Source: Nitrososphaeria archaeon
GTDB taxonomy: Archaea; Thermoproteota; Nitrososphaeria; Nitrososphaerales; Nitrosopumilaceae
NCBI GenBank assembly: GCA_010028495.1
Contig: RHCX01000005.1
Span: 1 to 37,390, forward strand
Length of the DNA stretch: 37,390 nt
Reading direction: 5' to 3'
The notes under the pieces were generated by a model that saw only the letters and a program-made list of their open reading frames with translations, searched no databases and was not told the DNA's origin. The stretch's first letter is position 1. Every line of letters starts with the position of its first letter. The position numbers were made by a program, and so were the translations under genes. This document shows positions 31,449 through 37,390 of the stretch, piece after piece.

Positions 31449-32420
31449 TTGTCTTTACAGATACTAGATTTACAAAACAAGGTCCTTGATGGGAAGAAAT
31501 TAACTTCGTCAGAGCTTGAAATTCTTATCAACACATCAGATCTGAAGGCATTATCGGATTCCGCAAATAAAATCACCAGAGCATTTCAGGGAAACAAAGT
31601 TGATGTAGAGCAGCTTGCCAACATCAAAAAGAATTACTGCAGTGAAGACTGCGTTTTTTGTGGCCAGTCAGCGTTTTTCAACACCGGAATAGACAGTTAT
31701 CAATTATTACCTGCAGAGGAAATTTTACAAATGGCAAAAAAAGCAAAAGAGCAAGGAGCGGAGTCATATTGTTTGGTTGCAGCATGGCGACAACCATCGG
31801 ATGTAGATTTTATCAAGGTTTGTGACATCATAGCACAGATCAGAGACACTGTTGGCATCTCAATAGAATGCAGTCTAGGATTTCTGACACAGTATCAAGC
31901 AAAAAGGCTTAAAGAATTAGGAGTCAAAAGATACAATCACAATTTAGAAACAGCGAGATCAAAATTTCCGCAAATATGCACTACCCATACATATCAAGAT
32001 AGATTAGATACGCTAGAGATTGCGCGCAACGCAGGTCTTGAGTTATGCACTGGTGGCATCATCGGCATGGGCGAAACCAGAGCCCAAAGATTGGAGCTGA
32101 TCACAGATCTGGCAAGAATAGAACCAGAAGAAGTGACAATAAACCTCCTAGTGGCCATTCCAGGCACACCCTTGGAGTTGCAGACGCCGATATCGTTTGA
32201 AGAGATATTGCGAGTGTTCGCAGTTACTAGATTTGCATTGCCAAAATCAATCATCAAGATTTCCGGAGGCCGTGAGGTACACTTGGAAGATTCCGGTGAA
32301 GAGTTGCTACTAAGTGGTGCAAACGGCATAATCAGTGCAGGATATCTCACTTTGGGCGGAAATCCGATGAACAAGGACCTCGAAATGATAAGAAAAATCA
32401 ACCTTGAAGCAAAAGCTTGA
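31449..32420 (+). CDS. bioB: Biotin synthase
   Basis: 323 residues. A radical-SAM enzyme that inserts sulfur into dethiobiotin. The Fe-S cluster ligands are Cys64, Cys68 and Cys71 in Y-C-S-E-D-C-V-F-C. Other markers are A-A-W-R-Q-P, S-L-G-F-L-T, Y-N-H-N-L-E-T, G-G-I-I-G-M-G-E-T and S-G-G-R-E with the conserved arginine of the sulfur-donor cluster. The TTG start at 31449 follows a TATTAATG-like box. Its 3' end overlaps bioF by 17 bp. Confidence 0.95.
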   Translation: MSLQILDLQNKVLDGKKLTSSELEILINTSDLKALSDSANKITRAFQGNKVDVEQLANIKKNYCSEDCVFCGQSAFFNTGIDSYQLLPAEEILQMAKKAKEQGAESYCLVAAWRQPSDVDFIKVCDIIAQIRDTVGISIECSLGFLTQYQAKRLKELGVKRYNHNLETARSKFPQICTTHTYQDRLDTLEIARNAGLELCTGGIIGMGETRAQRLELITDLARIEPEEVTINLLVAIPGTPLELQTPISFEEILRVFAVTRFALPKSIIKISGGREVHLEDSGEELLLSGANGIISAGYLTLGGNPMNKDLEMIRKINLEAKA

Positions 32421-33531
32421 CTATATCTCCAAGAAACTGGATGAGCTGAAAAGCCAAAATCTGCATCGCATCTTAAAACACGTCAAAATTAACGGCCCAT
32501 TCATTTCAATAGGTGCAAAAAAACTGGTGAATTTTTGCTCAAATGACTACCTCGGATTATCAAGCGGAAAAATAACACCAAAACAACTCCAGTCAAGCTC
32601 AAGGTTGGTATCTGGAAATGACGAATCATTTCTAAGACTGGAAAAAAAACTCGCCACTCATAAATCCAAGGAATCTGCGCTGATATTCCCAACTGGATAT
32701 ATGGCAAACATTGGCGCAATACCTGCACTTGTCGATAATTCCTCTACAATATTTAGCGACGAGCTAAACCATGCAAGCATTATTGAAGCGTGTCGCCTAA
32801 GTAACGCCAAGGTTATTGTATACAGACACAACAATGTCGAGGATTTAAGAAAAAAAATATCCAAAACCAAAGGAAGAAAATTCATCATAACAGAAGGAAT
32901 ATTCAGCATGGATGGAGATTATGCCAATCTAAATGAGATATCAGAGATTGCGCAAAAAACAGATTCCATTATCATAATGGATGACGCTCATGGTGACTTT
33001 ACCGTGGGCAAGGATGGAAAAGGCACGCCGAATCATTTTGGCGTCAAAAATGTGGACGTGTATGTCAGCAGCCTGAGCAAGGGCCTGGGCTCTTTTGGTG
33101 GATATGTAACGTCAACTGGTCCTGCGATTGATCTATGCATAAACAAGGCTCGTTCTTTTATCTACACGTCTGCATTGCCGTCGTTTTTGGTGGAGCTGTC
33201 AATGTCCAGACTAAAACAAGACAGAAAAAAATCGCAGCAAAAACTGGAACAAAATGTATTACAAGTATCATCCGGATTAAAACAAATCGGATACGATATC
33301 AAATCAAAAACTCACATCATCCCAATTATAATAGGAAATGAGAAAAAAACTATGGAATTCGGCAAATTCATGTATAAGAATGGTATTTTTGCACAGCCAA
33401 TCAGATACCCTACCGTACCAAAAAACAGTGCAAGATTGCGAGTTTCAGTTACTGCGTGGCTTTCAAAAACACAGATTGATGATGCGTTATCAATATTTGA
33501 GAAGGCAGGCAAAAAGTTCGATTTATTCTAG
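32404..33531 (+). CDS. bioF: 8-amino-7-oxononanoate synthase
   Basis: 375 residues. Condenses pimeloyl-thioester with alanine to form KAPA. Family signatures are N-F-C-S-N-D-Y-L-G-L, the glycine-poor G-N-D-E-S-F-L-R-L-E-K-K-L region, D-D-A-H-G-D-F-T-V-G and the PLP lysine Lys226 in S-S-L-S-K-G-L-G. TTG 32404 lies inside the end of bioB, so translation is coupled. No bioC, bioH or bioW for pimelate supply is in the window. Its stop interlocks with a small opposite-strand gene (CTAG, 33528-33531). Confidence 0.94.
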   Translation: MKQKLDYISKKLDELKSQNLHRILKHVKINGPFISIGAKKLVNFCSNDYLGLSSGKITPKQLQSSSRLVSGNDESFLRLEKKLATHKSKESALIFPTGYMANIGAIPALVDNSSTIFSDELNHASIIEACRLSNAKVIVYRHNNVEDLRKKISKTKGRKFIITEGIFSMDGDYANLNEISEIAQKTDSIIIMDDAHGDFTVGKDGKGTPNHFGVKNVDVYVSSLSKGLGSFGGYVTSTGPAIDLCINKARSFIYTSALPSFLVELSMSRLKQDRKKSQQKLEQNVLQVSSGLKQIGYDIKSKTHIIPIIIGNEKKTMEFGKFMYKNGIFAQPIRYPTVPKNSARLRVSVTAWLSKTQIDDALSIFEKAGKKFDLF

Positions 33532-33623
33532 GTAAAGCCCATAAGCGCCGGTGAACCGACATATACAGCAACAGCAATTATGATTCCAAGCGCGATTCCA
33601 ACTATAATGAATCTCTTGTTCAT
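33528..33623 (-). CDS. 31-residue single-TM microprotein
   Basis: M-N-K-R-F, then about 20 hydrophobic residues (I-V-G-I-A-L-G-I-I-I-A-V-A-V-Y-V), then G-S-P-A-L-M-G-F-T: one membrane helix with a basic N-terminus, so the short tail should face outside. A TTTATCTA box on the minus strand (about 33644-33652) lies about 25 nt before its ATG, and its TAG interlocks with the bioF stop. Both support it as a gene. Function unknown; such peptides often join membrane complexes. Confidence 0.6.
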   Translation of the reverse strand: MNKRFIIVGIALGIIIAVAVYVGSPALMGFT

Positions 33624-33714
33624 TATTTTATCAACAAATTAGTTAGATAAAAAGCAATACAACACTTGTAAAATCTGGAACAATGCTTTAATAAAAAAAT
33701 GAAACAATTGTGTC

Positions 33715-34446
33715 ATGGCAGACGTAACAATAGCAATTGCGGCAGTTGCAGGACTAGGTTCGTTTTTAGCTCCGTGCATTTTGCCAGTGATTCCCGCGTT
33801 TTTGGCCTATATTTCTGGGACAACGATTAATGATCTGCAAAAAAATAATGGAACCGTCAATGTGTTATCAAGCAGACTAAACATATTGATGAACACAGTA
33901 TTTTTTGTTCTCGGCTTTTCTGTAGTGTTCTCGGTGTTTGGCGTAATTTTGAACAGTGTTTTATCAAATAACGTAACAGGGTTGACTACGAGTCTCAATC
34001 AGATAGGTGGAATCATCATTATCGGATTTGGCTCGTTCATGATACTATCAAGCAAAATAAACAGATTGAATTTAGAGAAAAAAATTCTTCCAAAAGGAGG
34101 AAAAAGCAGCTATCCGCTGTCATTTGTTTTTGGCTTAGCATTTGCCACAGGTTGGACTCCATGTATTGGACCAATTTTGGGAAGCATACTCACACTTGCG
34201 GCAACTACGCCAGGACATGCATTCACATTATTACTGGCATATTCATTTGGATTAGGAATTCCATTCATCCTGATGGGAGTATTTTTCTCAAGAATGACTC
34301 GAGTAATACGAGCAATAAGTAAACACCTCAGGTATTATTCTTGGATAATGGGCTCTTTTATCATATTATTAGGAGTCCTAGTGCTAACAAACCAGCTTGC
34401 CACAATTGCTAGTTTTCCTATTTTGAATAATGTGTTGTTGAGTTGA
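33715..34446 (+). CDS. CcdA-type thiol-disulfide membrane transporter
   Basis: 243 residues with about six membrane segments. Redox cysteines sit in A-P-C-I-L-P-V-I-P (Cys21) and G-W-T-P-C-I-G-P-I-L-G (Cys150), the two signatures of the CcdA/DsbD-beta family. It moves reducing power from cytoplasmic thioredoxin to extracytoplasmic thioredoxin-like proteins, for cytochrome maturation or disulfide repair. It is 4 bp from the TlpA/DipZ-like gene, its likely partner. ATG 33715 is about 26 nt after CTTTAATAAA. Confidence 0.92.
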   Translation: MADVTIAIAAVAGLGSFLAPCILPVIPAFLAYISGTTINDLQKNNGTVNVLSSRLNILMNTVFFVLGFSVVFSVFGVILNSVLSNNVTGLTTSLNQIGGIIIIGFGSFMILSSKINRLNLEKKILPKGGKSSYPLSFVFGLAFATGWTPCIGPILGSILTLAATTPGHAFTLLLAYSFGLGIPFILMGVFFSRMTRVIRAISKHLRYYSWIMGSFIILLGVLVLTNQLATIASFPILNNVLLS

Positions 34447-34450
34447 TATT

Positions 34451-35530
34451 ATGAAATCCGAGATAAAATCCGCAATAATTATGGGAGTGATAGTAGTCGG
34501 AATAGTGGCAGGTCTTGGTGCCTATTTTATGTCACTAGAGCAGCCAAGCAATACTCAACAAACAACAACAGACAAGTCCGGCTTTAAAAAAGCCCCGGAA
34601 CTACAGGGGATTGCAGGCTATATCAACACAAACGCAGATGAGCTCAAAGAAAAGATCAAGGGCAAAGTCGTTCTATACGATATCTGGACATACAGCTGCA
34701 TAAACTGCCAGAGAACCCTACCGTACATTACAGCATGGGATGAAAAATATTCAGATAAGGGCCTAGTCATCATAGGAATCCATTCTCCAGAGTTTGAGTT
34801 TGAAAAAGACATCACTAATGTGAAATTAGCAACGCAAAAGTTTGGCATCAAGTATCCCGTTGTACTAGACAATGACATGGAAATATGGCACTCATTTGAC
34901 AATCATTACTGGCCAAGAAAATATCTTGCAGATGATCAAGGATACATCAGATACGACCACATTGGCGAAGGAAACTATGACGAAACCGAGAAAAAAATCC
35001 AAGAGCTGCTCCAAGAACGATCACAGAGACTCGGACTGCAGGTTGCACCTCCACAACCACTAGTAAACATCAAAGAGGAGCATCCCGAGACAAACACTCC
35101 AGAGATTTACTTTGGATACAACTATGCATCCGGAAGAAACCAGTTTGGAAATCCAGAAGGATTCAATCCAAACAATGATGTCAAATACACAGTTCCTCAA
35201 AACATACGCCAGAACAATTTCTATCTTGATGGCACGTGGAAGAACTTGGCAGACAAGATGATCCTAGTATCAGATACTGGAAGAATTATTCTGCCATATT
35301 CTGCAAAACAAGTAAACATTGTAGCTGCTGGAAAATCCGATCTGTCAATATACCTAGATGGAAAGCCGCTTGATAAATCAAAATACGGCGCAGACGTATC
35401 ACAGGATGGAATTGTATCAACTACAGATTCCAGACTATACAATATTATCCGAGATACAGAGCAAGTAAATCACGTTCTGGAGATACAAGCAACGTCAGGC
35501 CTTGAAATGTACACATTTACCTTTGGCTAG
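34451..35530 (+). CDS. Membrane-anchored TlpA/DipZ-like thioredoxin protein
   Basis: 359 residues: an N-terminal membrane anchor (about 8-27), a TlpA/AhpC-type thioredoxin domain with W-T-Y-S-C-I-N-C (Cys83, Cys86) and G-I-H-S-P-E-F-E-F-E, and a C-terminal beta-rich domain from about residue 215 (T-P-E-I-Y-F-G-Y ... F-Y-L-D-G-T-W) like the C-terminal carbohydrate-binding-fold domain of actinobacterial DipZ. In DipZ the CcdA part and this part are one polypeptide; here they are two adjacent genes. Likely reduces extracytoplasmic disulfides with electrons from CcdA. Confidence 0.9.
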   Translation: MKSEIKSAIIMGVIVVGIVAGLGAYFMSLEQPSNTQQTTTDKSGFKKAPELQGIAGYINTNADELKEKIKGKVVLYDIWTYSCINCQRTLPYITAWDEKYSDKGLVIIGIHSPEFEFEKDITNVKLATQKFGIKYPVVLDNDMEIWHSFDNHYWPRKYLADDQGYIRYDHIGEGNYDETEKKIQELLQERSQRLGLQVAPPQPLVNIKEEHPETNTPEIYFGYNYASGRNQFGNPEGFNPNNDVKYTVPQNIRQNNFYLDGTWKNLADKMILVSDTGRIILPYSAKQVNIVAAGKSDLSIYLDGKPLDKSKYGADVSQDGIVSTTDSRLYNIIRDTEQVNHVLEIQATSGLEMYTFTFG

Positions 35531-35546
35531 GTGTAACCGCACTGTA

Positions 35547-35579
35547 TTGTAACCAAGGTGACACATACCATGGTTACAA
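35547..35579. promoter_or_regulatory. 9-bp inverted repeat upstream of the CdvB paralogue
   Basis: TTGTAACCA (35547-35555) and TGGTTACAA (35571-35579) are perfect inverted copies with a 15-bp spacer; TGTAACC also occurs as a direct copy at 35532-35538. The repeat lies just before GTTTAAAACT (35584-35593), which is about 27 nt before ATG 35617. That position suits an activator or BRE-adjacent regulator site. Confidence 0.5.
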
Positions 35580-35616
35580 ATTTGTTTAAAACTAATTTTT
35601 CAAGCACATATAGAAT

Positions 35617-36270
35617 ATGGGGTCACTAAGCGACAAATGGAATGATTTTGGACGTTCTGAGAGCCTGACTCAAAAAATAGTAGACAAGGTAAAGCCAGAT
35701 GTACCACTAAAAAACAAAATCGATGTCGCACAAAAAAACCTCCAATTACAAATAGTCAAGCTAGACGGAATCTCCCAGAAAATAAAGCAAAAAAATGACT
35801 ACATTTTCAACAAAATAGTATCTGCACAAAAATCAAACAACAATTTGCACGCAAAGGCGTACGCAACCGAACTATTAGAAATTAGAAAAATGCACAACAT
35901 GGTAAATGGTGCAAAATTAGCACTGGAACAAATCCAGCTCAGACTAAACACAGTATCAGAACTTGGCGACATAGTAGTGACATTGAGTCCATGCATGTCT
36001 GTAATCAAGGGATTAGGCAACTCATTATCTGGAATAATGCCAGAGGCCACATCATCAATGCAGGACTTGTCCCAAATATTGGGAGATGTATTGACTGGAT
36101 CATCAATGAATGCATCAGATACTACAATTTCCACATACAGTGCAAACTCTGACACTTTGGCAATTCTAGAAGAAGCCCAATCAGTCATTGAAGGACAGGC
36201 AAGAGCAAGTATTCCAGAGCCACCAGCAAGCGTTGCAAGCGGCCAAGTGCGAAGAGAATCAATCATTTAG
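35617..36270 (+). CDS. ESCRT-III / Snf7-like protein, CdvB paralogue
   Basis: 217 residues. The basic-amphipathic helical core (P-L-K-N-K-I-D-V-A-Q-K-N-L-Q-L-Q-I-V-K-L ... F-N-K-I-V-S-A-Q-K ... A-K-A-Y-A-T-E-L-L-E-I-R-K-M) matches archaeal CdvB/Snf7 proteins that polymerise on membranes in division. The middle has L-E-Q-I-Q-L-R-L-N-T-V-S-E-L-G-D, followed by an Ala/Ser/Pro-rich linker and a short C-terminal segment R-R-E-S-I-I. cdvA and cdvC are absent here, so this is probably a stand-alone paralogue rather than the core cdvB. Overlaps the convergent gene by 8 bp. Confidence 0.8.
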   Translation: MGSLSDKWNDFGRSESLTQKIVDKVKPDVPLKNKIDVAQKNLQLQIVKLDGISQKIKQKNDYIFNKIVSAQKSNNNLHAKAYATELLEIRKMHNMVNGAKLALEQIQLRLNTVSELGDIVVTLSPCMSVIKGLGNSLSGIMPEATSSMQDLSQILGDVLTGSSMNASDTTISTYSANSDTLAILEEAQSVIEGQARASIPEPPASVASGQVRRESII

Positions 36271-36634
36271 ATTTCTTTTTGCTTTTCTCAATCAGAATTT
36301 TCTTGATTCTAGATATTGTAGGATAGCTGTAGCCTCGTCTTCTGTAATTTGAGATCATCATTTTCCAGTTTTTGAGCCGCCATTGTGCCTGCTCGTTTGT
36401 CACAGAGTGAATCTCTTTTTGGATTATGCTTTTTCTGCCAACCTTTAGAACACCCGCATCTTTTGCAGACCATCGATTTTTTGCAAATTTTAGTCCAGAT
36501 AGTATTTCTTCAATAGGCATTTCTTTGAAACAGTCTTCAATTATGCGCAAATCCGCATCTGATGGCTTTTTTTGCACCGTAAATCGAATTTCGTCCACAT
36601 TAGAAAAGAAACTCTCATTTCTTAATAGAATCAA
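36263..36634 (-). CDS. Hypothetical basic protein, 123 residues
   Basis: Not recognised. Start uncertain: TTG 36634 or GTG 36598 (M-D-E-I-R-F). The N-terminal half has D-L-R-I-I-E-D-C-F-K-E-M-P-I-E-E-I-L and the second half W-R-L-K-N-W-K-M-M-I-S-N-Y-R-R-R-G-Y-S-Y, then a helix of K-K-I-L-I-E-K-S-K-K-K-S-K. The basic, aromatic second half suggests nucleic-acid contact but no DNA-binding fold is clear. Convergent with the CdvB paralogue. Confidence 0.62.
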   Translation of the reverse strand: MILLRNESFFSNVDEIRFTVQKKPSDADLRIIEDCFKEMPIEEILSGLKFAKNRWSAKDAGVLKVGRKSIIQKEIHSVTNEQAQWRLKNWKMMISNYRRRGYSYPTISRIKKILIEKSKKKSK

Positions 36635-36752
36635 GATAAGCTAGTTTTAACAAACTACCCACCAGAAACAATAGAATTGAACATGAAAGATAAAAAAGCG
36701 ATCAACAAATTCTGAGATTGGTTTAATAACCCAGATTAGGCGTAAATTTAAC

Positions 36753-37001
36753 ATGAGTAAGATTATGCATGCAGCAATCTTTTCCATCGTTGTACTGATG
36801 TTTGGAACGATTGTATCTGTAATTGATCCAGTTCCAGATGCATCTGCCCTACAATCACGTGGACATTGGCTAAAAGATGTTGGAACATGGCTAAAACACA
36901 GAGCACCATCAAAAATCTGTGGTGACCAACTTTGCGACTCTCTAAATGGCGCATCAATCGGCCTGAGAAAAGCTCAGATCGACAGAGGATTCCCACGATA
37001 A
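36753..37001 (+). CDS. Small exported protein with CGDxLCD motif
   Basis: 82 residues with a signal peptide (hydrophobic residues about 6-24, likely cut after A-S-A near residue 32). The mature part is about 50 residues: R-G-H-W-L-K-D-V-G-T-W-L-K-H-R-A-P-S-K, then I-C-G-D-Q-L-C-D-S and L-N-G-A-S-I-G-L. The cysteine pair could form a disulfide or bind metal. The same C-G-D-x-L-C-D motif occurs in the convergent neighbour. ATG 36753 is about 26 nt after GTTTAATAAC. Confidence 0.72.
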   Translation: MSKIMHAAIFSIVVLMFGTIVSVIDPVPDASALQSRGHWLKDVGTWLKHRAPSKICGDQLCDSLNGASIGLRKAQIDRGFPR

Positions 37002-37023
37002 ACTAGAATCCCTCTAATCTTAA

Positions 37024-37042
37024 TTTTTAATATAATTAAAAA
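37024..37042. terminator. Bidirectional AT-rich inverted repeat between two convergent genes
   Basis: TTTTTAAT (37024-37031) and ATTAAAAA (37035-37042) form an 8-bp inverted repeat with T-runs on both strands, in the 49-bp gap between convergent genes. T-runs could end both transcripts. It is the only convergent pair here with a real gap. Confidence 0.45.
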
Positions 37043-37050
37043 AATAGGAT

Positions 37051-37323
37051 TTATTGTCCTTTAATTTTCAGTAATTCTGGATTTGTGTAGGTATCATATG
37101 GTGACGTGTGTGTACGATATTTCTGATGCCACTTTGTATATGATGCTCCATCACACAGTTTGTCGCCGCATGCGTCATTTCCGAACCAATACGAATAGTG
37201 GTGTCGGTGTATTTTCTTGACCTGAGACTTCATAGCTTCTGCATACTGTCCAGATTCGACTGCTGTGATTATTGATACTGACAATAATACACTTATTGCC
37301 ATTAATGCTACTAATTTGAGCAT
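37051..37323 (-). CDS. Small exported protein with CGDxLCD motif
   Basis: 90 residues with a signal peptide (hydrophobic 3-20, then A-V-E-S-G). The mature part has H-R-H-H-Y-S-Y-W-F, then A-C-G-D-K-L-C-D-G and an aromatic/Thr-rich tail (Y-R-T-H-T-S-P-Y-D-T-Y). The C-G-D-x-L-C-D motif matches the convergent neighbour. His-rich and Cys-pair segments suggest metal binding. A TTAATTAA box on the minus strand (37344-37351) lies about 26 nt before the ATG. Confidence 0.72.
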   Translation of the reverse strand: MLKLVALMAISVLLSVSIITAVESGQYAEAMKSQVKKIHRHHYSYWFGNDACGDKLCDGASYTKWHQKYRTHTSPYDTYTNPELLKIKGQ

Positions 37324-37390
37324 GTTTTGGCTGAATTTTTTGTATTAATTAACCAATCCATTATTTGATATTTCTAAATTCGAATTTAGA

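Overview
This window looks like a piece of a Nitrososphaerota (Thaumarchaeota) chromosome, most likely the ammonia-oxidising Nitrosopumilales. The evidence is archaeal: a type II (archaeal) glyceraldehyde-3-phosphate dehydrogenase, an ESCRT-III/CdvB-type protein, a TrmB-type regulator, a preflagellin/prepilin peptidase, an Hjc-like nuclease, and leaderless genes whose start codon (often TTG or GTG) lies about 26 nt after a TATA-like box. The moderate GC content would suit a Nitrosotenuis-like genome better than an AT-rich marine Nitrosopumilus, but that is a guess. No amo genes, rRNA, tRNA, CRISPR array or insertion sequence was seen. No gap between genes exceeds about 230 bp.

Layout. 1-6.1 kb: a SnoaL-like fragment, then an exported formylglycine-type sulfatase abutting a 1208-residue exported protein built from six copies of a roughly 110-140-residue cysteine-containing repeat. 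6.1-9 kb: two VOC proteins, a lysine/proline-rich tail protein, two overlapping stand-alone Lrp/AsnC RAM domains and small lineage proteins. 8.9-10.9 kb: a class III nucleotidyl cyclase with a zinc-ribbon microprotein directly upstream and another cysteine-containing microprotein convergent on its 3' end. 11.1-15.8 kb: threonine ammonia-lyase, divergent purE/purK, a TrmB regulator and a type IV prepilin/preflagellin peptidase. 16-20.4 kb: an ATGA-coupled set (membrane protein, four-cysteine microprotein, DedA), then nucleotidyltransferase, LLM flavin/F420 oxidoreductase, thiolase and DUF35. 20.4-24.9 kb: Hjc-like nuclease, two tail-to-tail cysteine microproteins that resemble each other, threonine synthase and a CDF transporter. 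24.9-29.3 kb: GAPDH, DsbA-like thioredoxin, YkgJ-type cysteine cluster protein and HMG-CoA synthase. 29.3-33.5 kb: a biotin cluster bioD<->bioA-bioB-bioF. 33.5-37.4 kb: a single-TM microprotein, CcdA plus a DipZ/TlpA-like thioredoxin, a CdvB paralogue and two small exported proteins sharing a CGDxLCD motif.

How genes work together. Threonine synthase and threonine ammonia-lyase make and then consume threonine (towards isoleucine). PurK and PurE convert AIR to CAIR. BioF, BioA, BioD and BioB cover pelargonyl-thioester to biotin; the biotin-dependent acetyl/propionyl-CoA carboxylase of the thaumarchaeal 3-hydroxypropionate/4-hydroxybutyrate cycle is an obvious consumer. Thiolase, DUF35 and HMG-CoA synthase fit the head of the mevalonate pathway, though HMG-CoA synthase lies 7 kb away here. 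CcdA, the TlpA/DipZ-like protein and the DsbA-like protein suggest extracytoplasmic thiol chemistry, consistent with the many exported cysteine-pair proteins.

Most notable observations: (1) at least five cysteine-rich microproteins of 32-46 residues, several coupled to neighbours by start/stop overlaps; (2) nine of ten convergent gene pairs overlap at their 3' ends, six of them by exactly 4 bp with interlocked stop codons (YTAR); (3) the sulfatase plus six-repeat secreted protein; (4) the CGDxLCD exported pair.
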